NCBI RefSeq assembly: GCF_051842935.1
Contig: NZ_JBPXRR010000001.1
Location: 930,001 to 994,000, forward strand
DNA from: Pseudalkalibacillus sp051842935
Lineage (GTDB): Bacteria > Bacillota > Bacilli > Bacillales > Fictibacillaceae
DNA length: 64,000 bases
Reading direction: 5' to 3'
Shown: piece by piece, positions 1 through 8,602 of the stretch
Position numbering within the stretch: the first letter of the stretch is position 1
Layout: each line of letters opens with the position of its first letter
The notes under the pieces: model-generated
Database searches by the model: none
Told to the model about the DNA's origin: nothing
What the model saw: the letters and a program-made list of their open reading frames with translations, nothing else
Program-made: the position numbers and the translations under genes

Positions 1-52
1 GGCGTCAGATGAGCACCACGAGGCTGTCGCTGCCTTCCTGAAGCGGCGTTAA
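1..52 (+). CDS. C-terminal end of a probable enoyl-CoA hydratase (partial)
   Basis: Only the last 16 codons are in the window, reading from base 2 to a TAA at 50-52. The tail ASDEHHEAVAAFLKRR resembles the C-terminal helix of enoyl-CoA hydratase/isomerase proteins, which usually end in a pattern like EDhkEgvaAFLeKR. A fatty acyl or branched-chain acyl degradation enzyme would fit the acyl-CoA carboxylase cassette that begins 1.5 kb downstream. So little sequence is available that the family call is an inference. Confidence 0.45.
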   Translation, partial: ASDEHHEAVAAFLKRR

Positions 53-155
53 TTCAACCTATTGGTGCTCCTGCATCTTTTACTAGAACGAAGTCTATCT
101 TTTCTACTATGTGCATATGTTGGTTATAAAAGTAGAAATGTATGGAGGGATGCAG

Positions 156-773
156 ATGGGCTCCACACGCCAAGATGCATGGAATCACGATGAAGATCTA
201 TTGCTAGCTGAAGTCGTTCTCCGACATATACGTGAAGGTGGAACTCAATTGGCGGCATTTGAAGAGGTAGGGAAGAAATTATCAAGGACACCTGCTGCAT
301 GCGGTTTCCGGTGGAATTCTTTAATACGGAAAAAATATGATGCAGCCATCACCATCGCAAAAAAACAACGCAAACAAGCAAATCAAGCTTCGTCCAAGTC
401 GAAGAAAAAGTCGGCACAACCTGAAAAGGATCAAGTAAAAGTCATGAATACCGACAATCAAAGTTTATGTATGGAGGATGTCATAAACTATTTGCAAAAC
501 ATACAAGAAACAGAAATGAATGCAGAATCCATATTGGAAGAATACCAACAATTGAAGGAAGATTATGCTCAATTGGCTGAGGAGAATAAAGAACTCGAGT
601 GTCAGATCAGGAAAGTCCAGGATGAATACGAAAAAGTACATGAAGATTACAGGGTATTATTGAATTTCATGGACAGAGCGAGAAAAATGGCGATAACAGA
701 AGACGATGAAGAAGCTTCACAAGTAAAGTTCCAGATGGATTATAACGGAAACCTCCAGAAGGTAGAGAAATAA
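156..773 (+). CDS. gerR: RsfA/GerR-family sporulation transcription regulator
   Basis: This 205-residue protein begins with a Myb/SANT-like DNA-binding domain (about residues 1-55, with RQDAWNHDEDLLLAEVVLRH and the ACGFRWNS motif). A basic linker follows, then a long Glu/Lys-rich coiled coil (about residues 115-180). That layout is the RsfA family, which in B. subtilis has two members: RsfA in the forespore and GerR (YlbO) in the mother cell. The position next to ylbP points to the GerR/ylbO orthologue by synteny. The ATG at 156 is preferred over upstream in-frame starts because a GGAGGG lies about 6 bases before it. It converges on the ylbP-like gene and shares its terminator. Confidence 0.85.
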   Translation: MGSTRQDAWNHDEDLLLAEVVLRHIREGGTQLAAFEEVGKKLSRTPAACGFRWNSLIRKKYDAAITIAKKQRKQANQASSKSKKKSAQPEKDQVKVMNTDNQSLCMEDVINYLQNIQETEMNAESILEEYQQLKEDYAQLAEENKELECQIRKVQDEYEKVHEDYRVLLNFMDRARKMAITEDDEEASQVKFQMDYNGNLQKVEK

Positions 774-789
774 TCGATATACCCCATAA

Positions 790-830
790 GAAAAAAGTGG
801 CCGATCATTATTGATCGACCACTTTTTTAC
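790..830. terminator. Bidirectional rho-independent terminator between gerR and ylbP
   Basis: A stem formed by AAAGTGGCCGATCA and TGATCGACCACTTT is flanked by A-runs on the left and T-runs on the right. It can therefore terminate both converging genes. Confidence 0.85.
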
Positions 831-833
831 GTT

Positions 834-1364
834 TTAAGATTCTATGCTTTCTGAGGATAGATCCATTTCCTTCAATGGACCTTCACTCGTCGTGGCGTCT
901 TGTTGCTCGTGTACACCGGCAGGATACCATACATAAGGGTTCTCACCGCGGTCACGATTCGGGTTGTAGGTGACGGAATTGAAGCCCATCTTTTCCCAGA
1001 ATTCGCTAGAACGTTGTCGTCCGTTCGTTTTGATAGGTAGATTGTAAGACTTGGCATATTGGACGAGCGCGCTTCCGAATCCTTTTCCATGATAATCAGG
1101 CAATACTTCCAACTTCCACAATTCCAAGTAGTCTTGTGGTGGATCGAAATAACGGTCATAATGCCCGTCAATTCGATAAAGACTCATTCTAGCAACAAGC
1201 TTGTTTCCGTAGTAAATTCCATAAAACGGTGATTCACTATCGTTTTCGATGATATTCTCTTGAAGGTCCTCGAGCATGGATAGCTCCTGAATCCCGTATT
1301 CCTTGAATTTTTTGAATTCCTCAAGGGTTTTATAGTTAACGAGAAGTTTTTGCACTTTATACAT
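834..1364 (-). CDS. ylbP: GNAT-family N-acetyltransferase (YlbP-like)
   Basis: This is a single-domain GNAT protein of 176 residues. The acetyl-CoA binding motif A is visible as KLEVLPDYHGKGFGSALVQY (Q/R-x-x-G-x-G/A type), followed by the motif B segment SSEFWEKMGF. The substrate is unknown. In Bacillus the orthologue ylbP sits beside ylbO and ylbQ, and the same partners flank it here. The ATG at 1364 is chosen over one at 1382 because a GAAGGGGG lies at the proper distance upstream of it and the family begins with MYKVQKLLVNYKT-like sequence. The C-terminal tail after about residue 150 is acidic and Ser-rich and probably disordered. Confidence 0.85.
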   Translation of the reverse strand: MYKVQKLLVNYKTLEEFKKFKEYGIQELSMLEDLQENIIENDSESPFYGIYYGNKLVARMSLYRIDGHYDRYFDPPQDYLELWKLEVLPDYHGKGFGSALVQYAKSYNLPIKTNGRQRSSEFWEKMGFNSVTYNPNRDRGENPYVWYPAGVHEQQDATTSEGPLKEMDLSSESIES

Positions 1365-1407
1365 AATCGCATCCCCCTTCATTTACTCTCCCTATATGTC
1401 TAACTTT

Positions 1408-1439
1408 ATTATATAATAAAATTACGAAAAATTCTGCAA
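1408..1439 (-). promoter_or_regulatory. Candidate sigma-A promoter for ylbP
   Basis: On the minus strand TTGCAG (1439-1434) is followed after 18-20 bases by an AT-rich TATATAAT (1415-1408). The spacing is 18 bases to TATATA and 20 to TATAAT, so the exact -10 is ambiguous. Confidence 0.4.
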
Positions 1440-1530
1440 TAGTGAAAAATTTCTGCAGATTTCTACAGGAATCTACCCTATTCTTGTTGAAAGTAGTAGA
1501 TTGTAGCCCATTGGAGTAGGAGGAGATCGT

Positions 1531-2877
1531 TTGAAGAAAATACTAATCGCGAACAGAGGAGAAATCGCAGCAAGAATCGTACAAACATGCGAAAAGCTAG
1601 GAATCGAGCCTGTGATCGTTTATTCACAAGCCGACCGTGACCTTCCTTACGTGAAAAATGCTAAGATTGCATATGAAATAGGTGAGCCGCCAGTCGCAAA
1701 ATCCTATTTGAACAGCGAACGGATATTAGAGGTTGCACGAACAGAAAAAGTCGACGCAATCCATCCGGGGTACGGATTTCTATCCGAGAATGCAAATTTT
1801 GTACGTGAAGTTGAAAACGCTAACATTACGTTCATCGGACCTTCTGCAGATGTGGTAGAAGCGATGGGGGACAAAGTGAGAGCAAGAGAAACGATGCAAG
1901 CAGCAGGCGTTCCTGTCGTTCCAGGTAGTGACGGGGCATTGAAAGATGTTGAAGAAGCTGTCAAGCTTGCGGGTGAAATTGGCTATCCAGTCATGATCAA
2001 AGCAAGTGCAGGTGGCGGAGGAATTGGCATGCAGCGTTGTGAAGATGAAAAGTCGTTGCGGAACGCATTCGTTTCCAGCCAGAATCGTGCAAAAGCATAC
2101 TTCGGTAATGACGAAATGTTCATGGAGAAATTCATTACGAACAGTCGCCACATTGAAGTGCAGATTTTCGGTGATGACCATGGGAATGTCGTCCATCTGT
2201 TCGAGCGGGATTGCTCGATCCAACGAAGACATCAAAAGGTCATTGAAGAAACACCATCTCCTTTCTTGAGTGATGAAGTCCGCCAACAGATTTGTGAAGC
2301 GGCCGTCCAAGCAGGGGATCATGTAAACTATACCAATGCGGGTACTGTCGAGTTCATTGTAGATGAAGAAGAGAACTTCTACTTCTTGGAGATGAACACC
2401 CGCTTACAAGTCGAGCATCCTGTCACAGAAATGATTACAGGATTGGATCTCGTTGAATGGCAGGTTAAGATCGCGCAAGGAAATCCGATTCCGAAAAAGC
2501 AAGAAGAGTTGACAACGAAAGGTCATAGCTTCGAGTACAGAATCTATGCAGAAGATCCAGTCAACTTCATGCCTTCTCCAGGAAAAATCGAGACATTCGA
2601 TTATCCTACAGCAGATGGTGTTCGAGTGGATACTGGATTTGCATCACAAACCCAGGTAACACCTTTCTATGACCCGATGGTCGCAAAAGTCATCATCTAT
2701 GGAACAGACCGTCAAGACGCTCTAGAAAAGTCCATTTCGTTCTTCAATGAATGGAAATTGGAAGGGATCAAGCACAATGGGCCTTTATTCACGACAATCC
2801 TGAATGAAGAGTCTTTCCAAAAAGGGAATTACACAACAAATTACCTGAACCAAGTAAAAACAAAAGTAAACAATTAG
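1531..2877 (+). CDS. Biotin carboxylase subunit of an acyl-CoA carboxylase
   Basis: The protein carboxylates biotin on its carrier protein using ATP and bicarbonate. It is 448 residues long, normal for AccC-type subunits. It starts with KKILIANRGEIAARI, the biotin carboxylase N-domain. It then has an ATP-grasp domain with the glycine-rich loop KASAGGGGIGM (about residues 158-168), a FMEKFI lid segment, RDCSIQRRHQKVIEE, and the metal-binding EMNTRLQVEHPVTE. Translation starts at TTG 1531 behind GGAGGAG. It is the first gene of a tight three-gene set with its carrier and carboxyltransferase. It is probably not the fatty-acid-synthesis accC, which normally pairs with accB elsewhere. It resembles B. 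subtilis YngH. Confidence 0.88.
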   Translation: MKKILIANRGEIAARIVQTCEKLGIEPVIVYSQADRDLPYVKNAKIAYEIGEPPVAKSYLNSERILEVARTEKVDAIHPGYGFLSENANFVREVENANITFIGPSADVVEAMGDKVRARETMQAAGVPVVPGSDGALKDVEEAVKLAGEIGYPVMIKASAGGGGIGMQRCEDEKSLRNAFVSSQNRAKAYFGNDEMFMEKFITNSRHIEVQIFGDDHGNVVHLFERDCSIQRRHQKVIEETPSPFLSDEVRQQICEAAVQAGDHVNYTNAGTVEFIVDEEENFYFLEMNTRLQVEHPVTEMITGLDLVEWQVKIAQGNPIPKKQEELTTKGHSFEYRIYAEDPVNFMPSPGKIETFDYPTADGVRVDTGFASQTQVTPFYDPMVAKVIIYGTDRQDALEKSISFFNEWKLEGIKHNGPLFTTILNEESFQKGNYTTNYLNQVKTKVNN

Positions 2878-2889
2878 GAGTGGTACAAC

Positions 2890-3102
2890 ATGAAAGAGAT
2901 TAAAGCATCTATGGCAGGAACAGTATTGAATGTATTGGTATCTGAAGGAGAAAATGTTTCAACAGGACAAGCTGTTCTTACACTTGAGTCAATGAAAATG
3001 GAAATCCCGATTGAAACGACAGAAGAAGGAGAAGTAGGTACTGTCAATGTAAATGTCGGTGATTTCGTTAATGAAGGTGACGTACTCGTCGTCATGAAAT
3101 AA
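2890..3102 (+). CDS. Biotin carboxyl carrier protein (short, single-domain)
   Basis: This 70-residue protein consists only of a biotinyl/lipoyl domain. The modification site is the lysine in ESMKMEIPI (Lys36), and the preceding SEGENVSTGQAVLTLESM is the usual beta hairpin. It lacks the long Pro/Ala-rich N-terminal region of the AccB used in fatty acid synthesis, so it is the dedicated carrier for this acyl-CoA carboxylase, like B. subtilis YngHB. It begins 12 bases after the biotin carboxylase stop codon with an AGGAGTGG ribosome binding site. Confidence 0.9.
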   Translation: MKEIKASMAGTVLNVLVSEGENVSTGQAVLTLESMKMEIPIETTEEGEVGTVNVNVGDFVNEGDVLVVMK

Positions 3103-3149
3103 AAATGAATGAGCGCTCGTTCTCTCACTAGCAATGAAGGAGGATTCAG

Positions 3150-4688
3150 ATGTTGAAAACGATAAATGAAACATTGCAAGAGACGAAAGCAAGAATTGAA
3201 GCCGGTGGTGCGGAGAAGTACCATGAAAAGCTGAAGGCGCAGAACAAGCTATTCGCAAGAAAGCGTCTTGAATTATTGTTTGATGATGGATCTTATAAAG
3301 TTGAAGATGGAAAGTTTGCCAATAACCAGGCTGAAGGCCTTCCGGCAGATGGTGTTGTCACAGCGATCGGTAAAGTGAATGGTCAGACGGTCTGTGTGAT
3401 GGCGAACGATTCAACTGTTAAAGCAGGTTCTTGGGGTGCCAGAACGGTTGAAAAGATCATCCGCATCCAGGAAACAGCGATGCGCCTCAAAGTACCGATG
3501 TTCTATTTGGTCGATTCGGCAGGTGCGCGAATCACTGACCAGATTGAAATGTTCCCGAACCGAAGAGGAGCAGGGAAGATTTTTTACAATCAAGTGAAAA
3601 TGTCCGGAATGGTTCCGCAAGTTTGTGTGCTGTTCGGACCATCAGCAGCAGGTGGGGCTTACATTCCGGCATTCTGTGACACGGTCATCATGGTCGATCA
3701 GAATGCATCCATGTACTTAGGTTCACCACGTATGGCCGAAAAGGTCATCGGGGAAAAAGTGACACTCGAAGAGATGGGCGGCGCACGCATGCATTGCAGC
3801 GTCAGTGGATGTGGAGATGTACTCGCGCATAATGAAGAGGAAGCGATTGAATCTGCGCGCTCTTATCTTTCATACTTCCCATCCAATTACAAGCATAAGC
3901 CTGAAAAGGTAGAAGCGGTCATCCCGAAGGAAGGGCGCAATCTATCCGAAATCGTTCCAGAAAACCAGAATGTACCGTTTGATATGTATGAATTCATCGA
4001 CGGCCTAGTGGATGAAGGAAGCTTCTATGAAATGAAAAAGCTGTTTGCACCTGAGATGGTGACGGGCTTTGCGAGAATCGACGGAAAAGTAGTCGGTATC
4101 GTAGCCAACCAGCCTAAAGTCAAAGGCGGGGTCCTATTTGTCGATTCAGCCGATAAGGCGGCGAAGTTCATCACATTATGTGACGCCTTCTCCATTCCGT
4201 TATTGTTCCTTGCGGATGTACCAGGTTTCATGATCGGGACGAAGGTGGAAAGTGCAGGTATCATCCGTCATGGCGCGAAGTTGATTGCAGCGATGAGTGA
4301 TGTGACCGTTCCGAAGATCTCGGTCGTTGTCCGAAAAGCATACGGTGCAGGTCTGTATGCAATGGCAGGTCCTGCATTCGAGCCTGATTGCTGTATTGCA
4401 TTACCGACAGCGCAAATTGCCGTCATGGGACCAGAAGCTGCCGTGAACGCGGTTTATTCCAACAAGATCAATGAAATTGAAGATCCGAAGGAACGAATGA
4501 AATATGTTCAAGAGAAACATCAAGAGTACAAAGAACATATTGATATCTACAAGCTTGCCTCTGAGATGATTGTGGATGAAATCGTTTCAGGAGATGACCT
4601 TCGTGAAGAGTTGATTGATCGATATAGCATGTACGAATCCAAAGAAATGACGTTCAGTGAACGTAAGCACCCGGTGTATCCGGTATAA
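3150..4688 (+). CDS. Acyl-CoA carboxylase carboxyltransferase (beta) subunit
   Basis: This 512-residue protein transfers CO2 from carboxybiotin to an acyl-CoA. It contains the two crotonase-like halves of the family, with oxyanion-hole regions around GPSAAGGAYIPA (N half) and RKAYGAGLYAMAGP (C half). Length and order match B. subtilis YngE and MmdA-type proteins. FYNQ, GGAYIPA and MYLGSPRM make it look closer to methylcrotonyl-CoA carboxylase beta than to classical propionyl-CoA carboxylase, but the substrate cannot be fixed from sequence alone. It is the last gene of the cassette and is followed by a terminator. The ATG at 3150 lies behind GAAGGAGG. Confidence 0.85.
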   Translation: MLKTINETLQETKARIEAGGAEKYHEKLKAQNKLFARKRLELLFDDGSYKVEDGKFANNQAEGLPADGVVTAIGKVNGQTVCVMANDSTVKAGSWGARTVEKIIRIQETAMRLKVPMFYLVDSAGARITDQIEMFPNRRGAGKIFYNQVKMSGMVPQVCVLFGPSAAGGAYIPAFCDTVIMVDQNASMYLGSPRMAEKVIGEKVTLEEMGGARMHCSVSGCGDVLAHNEEEAIESARSYLSYFPSNYKHKPEKVEAVIPKEGRNLSEIVPENQNVPFDMYEFIDGLVDEGSFYEMKKLFAPEMVTGFARIDGKVVGIVANQPKVKGGVLFVDSADKAAKFITLCDAFSIPLLFLADVPGFMIGTKVESAGIIRHGAKLIAAMSDVTVPKISVVVRKAYGAGLYAMAGPAFEPDCCIALPTAQIAVMGPEAAVNAVYSNKINEIEDPKERMKYVQEKHQEYKEHIDIYKLASEMIVDEIVSGDDLREELIDRYSMYESKEMTFSERKHPVYPV

Positions 4689-4711
4689 CTCCAAAGTTTG
4701 AATGCTTGCTG

Positions 4712-4749
4712 AAGATCAATCCGACCTATGTTCGGGTTGATCTTTTTTA
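4712..4749 (+). terminator. Rho-independent terminator after the carboxylase cassette
   Basis: The inverted repeat AAGATCAATCCGA / TCGGGTTGATCTT is followed by a T-run. Confidence 0.85.
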
Positions 4750-4842
4750 CATAAAAGATGATCTCGATCAGGAAAAGCGGAGTGTTTAGGATGGATTGCT
4801 GTGCTAATATGGAAAAAGAATGAGTAGAAAGTAGGGGTTCGG

Positions 4843-5748
4843 ATGAAGGTAGCGGTCATCGGTGGGGGATCGGTCGGATTATTGTATACCGCCCATTTGA
4901 CGAAAATGGGGCACGAGGTGGAATTGTTCGTCCGTAGGGAAGAGCAAGTAAAAACGATTAAAGAAAACGGACTGCTATTGAAGGTAGGAGAAGGAGAGTA
5001 TTCAACCCGTCCTGGAGTAAGTCTGATTGATGAAGACGCCTTGGTTGAAAAGGACCTTCTCATCATAGCGGTGAAGTCGTACCAATTAGAATCCATCATG
5101 AAGTTCATTTCAGAGAGGTTTGAGCGGACGAAAGCAATCCTGTTTGTGCAAAATGGCATGAAACATATACATTTGATACCAGAATTGAAAAGTCATTCCC
5201 TCTTTCTCGGAATCGTAGAGCATGGTGCGTTGAGACAATCAGATGGTGTGATCCAACATACCGGGATCGGCCGTACAAAAGTGGCACCTTATCTGGATGG
5301 TCACTCAGGTATCAACTGGAATAAGCTCTCTTCTGATGCATTTCCATTCATCCTACAATCAGATTGGTATGAAATGCTTAGCCGTAAGCTGCATATCAAT
5401 TCGGTCATCAACCCTTTGACGGGATTATTAAAGGTAAGGAATGGAGAATTGCAAGATCATCCTGAGTGGATCAAACTGATGAGCAGTTTAAGCCGCGAAG
5501 CATGTCGAGTTCTTCAGCTGGCGGAAAAGGAAGCGTGGGAGGATTTGATGGCGGTTTGCAAGAATACTTCATTAAATAAATCTTCCATGCTCAGGGATAT
5601 CGAACAAGGACGGAAAACAGAAATCGAGGCAATTAATGGGTACTTAGTACGTCTAGCAGAGAACAGTAATCTGAAGATTCCCAATCAGGAATTCGTCTAT
5701 CGTGCGATAAAGGGGATGGAAAAGGGAAGAAGGGGAAACGATGGTTGA
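4843..5748 (+). CDS. panE: 2-dehydropantoate 2-reductase (ketopantoate reductase)
   Basis: The enzyme reduces ketopantoate to pantoate with NADPH in coenzyme A synthesis. The 301-residue protein opens with the Rossmann glycine motif KVAVIGGGSVGLLYTAHL. It has the NADPH-domain segment FVQNGMKHI and a C-terminal helical catalytic domain with KLHINSVINPLTGLL, where the lysine-asparagine pair is typical of PanE, and SSMLRDIEQGRKTEIEAING. It occupies the position of B. subtilis ylbQ, upstream of bshC. It overlaps the next gene by 8 bases, which suggests coupling. Bacillaceae often carry a second PanE paralogue, so this copy may not be the only one. Confidence 0.85.
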   Translation: MKVAVIGGGSVGLLYTAHLTKMGHEVELFVRREEQVKTIKENGLLLKVGEGEYSTRPGVSLIDEDALVEKDLLIIAVKSYQLESIMKFISERFERTKAILFVQNGMKHIHLIPELKSHSLFLGIVEHGALRQSDGVIQHTGIGRTKVAPYLDGHSGINWNKLSSDAFPFILQSDWYEMLSRKLHINSVINPLTGLLKVRNGELQDHPEWIKLMSSLSREACRVLQLAEKEAWEDLMAVCKNTSLNKSSMLRDIEQGRKTEIEAINGYLVRLAENSNLKIPNQEFVYRAIKGMEKGRRGNDG

Positions 5749-6130
5749 CGTTTTACTTGGTTCATTAGCTACTTTCGTGACAGTGCCGATTCTTGCTTGG
5801 ATAGCAGTGTACTGGATCACCAAAAGATTGACGAAGAAGAAAAAGAGATCCTTCTTGTTGGCAACAGATGTGACGACGTTTTTCCTGATCTTATCCGTGC
5901 TTGTCATCATGTATACGATATGGAGTCTGTCCTTCATTTGGCCGATCATGGTTGTGTTGTTATTGGTCGTCATCGGTATTACATTCGTATTTTGGAAACA
6001 AGATAAGGACGTTGGGATCTATCAAATCATTAAAACCTCGTGGCGATTCAACTTCTTATTATTTTCAACCGGTTATTTGTTCTTATGTCTGTATGGTCTG
6101 ATCATTCGGGTCATCAATATAGGATGGTAA
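5741..6130 (+). CDS. DUF3397-type integral membrane protein
   Basis: This small 129-residue protein has four predicted membrane spans (about residues 2-26, 39-62, 64-85 and 102-126). Its loops are Lys/Arg-rich (KRLTKKKKRS). The length, topology and position between panE and bshC match DUF3397 proteins of Bacillales, which have no assigned function. The start codon overlaps the end of panE, so the two are probably co-transcribed. Confidence 0.7.
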   Translation: MVDVLLGSLATFVTVPILAWIAVYWITKRLTKKKKRSFLLATDVTTFFLILSVLVIMYTIWSLSFIWPIMVVLLLVVIGITFVFWKQDKDVGIYQIIKTSWRFNFLLFSTGYLFLCLYGLIIRVINIGW

Positions 6131-6213
6131 GCAAATTTGTTTATGGTAGACCATGGGATTTGCTATACTCATAATCGCAACGTGACGGTGTGAATGTAGA
6201 AAGGAAGAGCATA

Positions 6214-7833
6214 ATGAATGTACTAGATATACCCTACCAACATAAAAACGATCTATACTCCGCTTACCTTTCTGGCGATGCGAATGTGCTTGGTCTATTT
6301 GATTACGATCCTACTTCAGAGCAATCATACATCGACCGGTGGAAAGAGTTGAAGGAACGTCATTTTCCAAGAGAAGCGGTCTATGGACACTTGATGGATT
6401 ACCATCGGAAGTTACCAGCTTCCGAGCATACGTATTCGAATATTGAAAGAATCAAGGACCCGGAGACAACAGTCGTCGTGACAGGGCAGCAGGCGGGTCT
6501 TCTGACTGGACCACTCTACACGATACATAAATGTATGTCAGCGATCCTGTTTGCAAAAGAGAAAGAAAAGCAACTTGGAACCCCTGTTGTCCCTGTCTTC
6601 TGGGTCGCAGGTGAAGACCATGATTTCGATGAAGTGAATCATATCCATGTACCCGAACAGAGCATGGTCCGTAAGAAGAAGCTTTCTTTAAGTGAAGGGA
6701 AAAGGTCCGTTTCCTATATTCAGTTGCAAAAAGAACAAATGCATCGATGGATAGATGAAGTGATCCGATCGTTCGGTGAAAAAGAACATACGAATGAATT
6801 AAAGTCTATGATGGAAGCAGTGATTGAACATACAAGTTCCATGACAGACTTCTTTTCGTATCTGATGCTAACTCTTTTCAAGGATTATGGAATCGTTATG
6901 CTTGATTCAAATCATCCGGAAATTCGAAAGATCGAAACGCCCTATTTTCTTGAGATGATTAAGCAGAACCGTGAAACCGATCATGCTTTTCAAGAAGGTA
7001 TGGAAGAGGTTTCTGAGTTAGGATACTCTACCATCATTGAATCAGAGGAAGCGAATTCCCACCTATTCATCGATGAGGGAGATACACGTGTACTGCTCAT
7101 CCGAGAAGATGGTCAATTCAGAGGTAAGCATAATGAATGCTTATATACTATAGAAGAAATGCGAGAAATCGCGAAGCAGACACCTGAGCGCTTCAGTAAC
7201 AACGTTGTCACTCGACCATTGATGCAGGATCTACTCTTGCCAACACTGGCGTTTGTAGCGGGTCCTGGGGAAATCAGTTATTGGAGCATGTTAAGGAAGA
7301 CATTCCATACCTATGACATCCAGATGCCTCCAATTATTCCTCGTCTATCGATCTCTGTCATCGATCGGACGACAAAAAAATTGATGGACGATACCGGGTT
7401 ATCTTTGGAGATGATTCAGCAGTCCGATGTCTCTTCTGTAAAGGAAGAATGGTTGAAGGAGCATACCGATTACGATCTTGACGAAGAATTCACCACTTCC
7501 CTCCACCACTTGAAAAAGGAACATGAGCGTTTGGAAGAGATAGCAGTCGACCTGGATAAGGGGTTACAGCCTATAGTGGAGAAAAATTGGGAAATCATAG
7601 AGGGACAAATCTCGTATTTGAAACAAAAAATGGAGCATTCGATTTATCAACGCCACGAAATTGAAATGCGGAAATACGATTATCTATTCACCCACATCTC
7701 ACCACACGGACAACCTCAAGAACGGGTGCTTAATGTCTTCTATTATATTAATCATTGTGGAATGGGCTTGATCGATACGCTCATGAGCGGACAATATGAA
7801 TGGAATGGAAATCCGAAAGCGGTGTACGTATAA
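6214..7833 (+). CDS. bshC: Putative cysteine ligase of bacillithiol synthesis
   Basis: BshC adds cysteine to glucosaminyl-malate to complete bacillithiol, the main low-molecular-weight thiol of Bacillales. The 539-residue length equals that of B. subtilis BshC (YllA). Recognisable parts are VVTGQQAGLLTGPLYTIHK (a nucleotide-binding-like loop near residue 89), PVFWVAGEDHDFDEVNHI and LAFVAGPGEISYW, and a long coiled coil at about residues 425-480. The ATG at 6214 is preferred over a GTG at 6190 because AGGAAG lies 6 bases upstream. A possible promoter (TATACT near 6163) lies just upstream. The gene is followed by a terminator that isolates it from the dcw cluster. Confidence 0.9.
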   Translation: MNVLDIPYQHKNDLYSAYLSGDANVLGLFDYDPTSEQSYIDRWKELKERHFPREAVYGHLMDYHRKLPASEHTYSNIERIKDPETTVVVTGQQAGLLTGPLYTIHKCMSAILFAKEKEKQLGTPVVPVFWVAGEDHDFDEVNHIHVPEQSMVRKKKLSLSEGKRSVSYIQLQKEQMHRWIDEVIRSFGEKEHTNELKSMMEAVIEHTSSMTDFFSYLMLTLFKDYGIVMLDSNHPEIRKIETPYFLEMIKQNRETDHAFQEGMEEVSELGYSTIIESEEANSHLFIDEGDTRVLLIREDGQFRGKHNECLYTIEEMREIAKQTPERFSNNVVTRPLMQDLLLPTLAFVAGPGEISYWSMLRKTFHTYDIQMPPIIPRLSISVIDRTTKKLMDDTGLSLEMIQQSDVSSVKEEWLKEHTDYDLDEEFTTSLHHLKKEHERLEEIAVDLDKGLQPIVEKNWEIIEGQISYLKQKMEHSIYQRHEIEMRKYDYLFTHISPHGQPQERVLNVFYYINHCGMGLIDTLMSGQYEWNGNPKAVYV

Positions 7834-8011
7834 TTCACCATGATTCATGATCGGACGCATACAAAATATGCACTTGTACTTGAACTGGATAGGATCATTC
7901 TACGGTCGTCTACAGCATACGTATTCCAAGGTGGAAGTTCTTAACTGAATAACCGATTTACTGTCGGAAAAAGACTGCCAATCGTGTAGTTTATAGACGA
8001 TAAAAACTTTG

Positions 8012-8045
8012 AAAAATCCTGCTTACAACAGCAGGATTTTTTTTT
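8012..8045 (+). terminator. Rho-independent terminator upstream of mraZ
   Basis: The stem AAAATCCTGC / GCAGGATTTT is followed by a run of T. It ends the bshC transcript just before the mraZ control region. Confidence 0.85.
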
Positions 8046-8067
8046 GTTCAAACGAATACTAAAACAA

Positions 8068-8112
8068 GTGGTGCAAAGTGGGGAGTTGTGGTAGACTTAG
8101 GGATGAAAGTGG
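8068..8112 (+). promoter_or_regulatory. Probable MraZ operator: five GTGG-like repeats at 10-11 bp
   Basis: GTGG occurs at 8068, 8078 and 8088. TAGG follows at 8098 and GTGG again at 8109. Spacing is exactly 10 bp for the first four and 11 bp for the last. MraZ from other bacteria binds direct repeats of TGGG or AAAGTG type spaced by one helical turn, upstream of its own gene. The array ends 16 bases before the mraZ start, so binding would block transcription or translation initiation. Confidence 0.7.
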
Positions 8113-8128
8113 GGAGGGGGATCCGTCT

Positions 8129-8560
8129 ATGTTCATGGGAGAGCATTTACATACCATCGACGATAAGGGAAGAATGATCGTCCCCTCAAAATTCCGTGAC
8201 GAACTGGGATCCACTTTCGTACTTACAAGAGGACTAGACCAATGTATTTTTGGATACCCTCTTGATGAATGGAAACAGCTTGAAGAAAAGTTGAAAGCAC
8301 TCCCATTTACAAAAAAAGATGCTAGAGCTTTTACACGATTCTTTTTCTCAGGAGCTGCTGAATGTCAGCTCGATAAACAAGGTCGTGTGAACATCGCATC
8401 GACACTACGACAATATGCAAAGTTGGAAAAGGACTGTGTCGTCATCGGGGTAAGTAATCGAATCGAGATCTGGAACAAGCAGATCTGGGAAGAATACTTC
8501 TCCCAATCAGAAGACTCATTTGGTGAGATTGCTGAAAGTCTTATGGATTTCGACCTGTAG
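8129..8560 (+). CDS. mraZ: Transcriptional regulator MraZ
   Basis: MraZ is the ring-shaped AbrB-fold regulator of the dcw cluster and represses its own operon. The 143-residue protein has two repeated MraZ domains. The first has DDKGRMIVPSKFRDELG and the second LDKQGRVNIASTLRQYA, which are the DxKGR-type DNA-contact motifs. The ATG at 8129 is chosen over an upstream in-frame GTG at 8078 because it matches the family start MFMGEHLHTID and follows a GGAGGGGG. The upstream GTG would lie inside the operator array. It starts the dcw cluster and is followed by rsmH after 42 bases. Confidence 0.93.
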   Translation: MFMGEHLHTIDDKGRMIVPSKFRDELGSTFVLTRGLDQCIFGYPLDEWKQLEEKLKALPFTKKDARAFTRFFFSGAAECQLDKQGRVNIASTLRQYAKLEKDCVVIGVSNRIEIWNKQIWEEYFSQSEDSFGEIAESLMDFDL

Positions 8561-8602
8561 TGCAGCCGGACTTTGTGGACATGTAGAAATTGAGGGAACC
8601 GT

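Noticed and set aside
1780..2322. A 180-codon ORF antisense to the biotin carboxylase gene
   Set aside because: It is a shadow of a conserved coding sequence with no own initiation signal.
8078..8128. N-terminal extension of mraZ from an upstream GTG
   Set aside because: The extension lies inside the operator-like repeats and does not match the MraZ family start, and the strong ribosome binding site belongs to ATG 8129.
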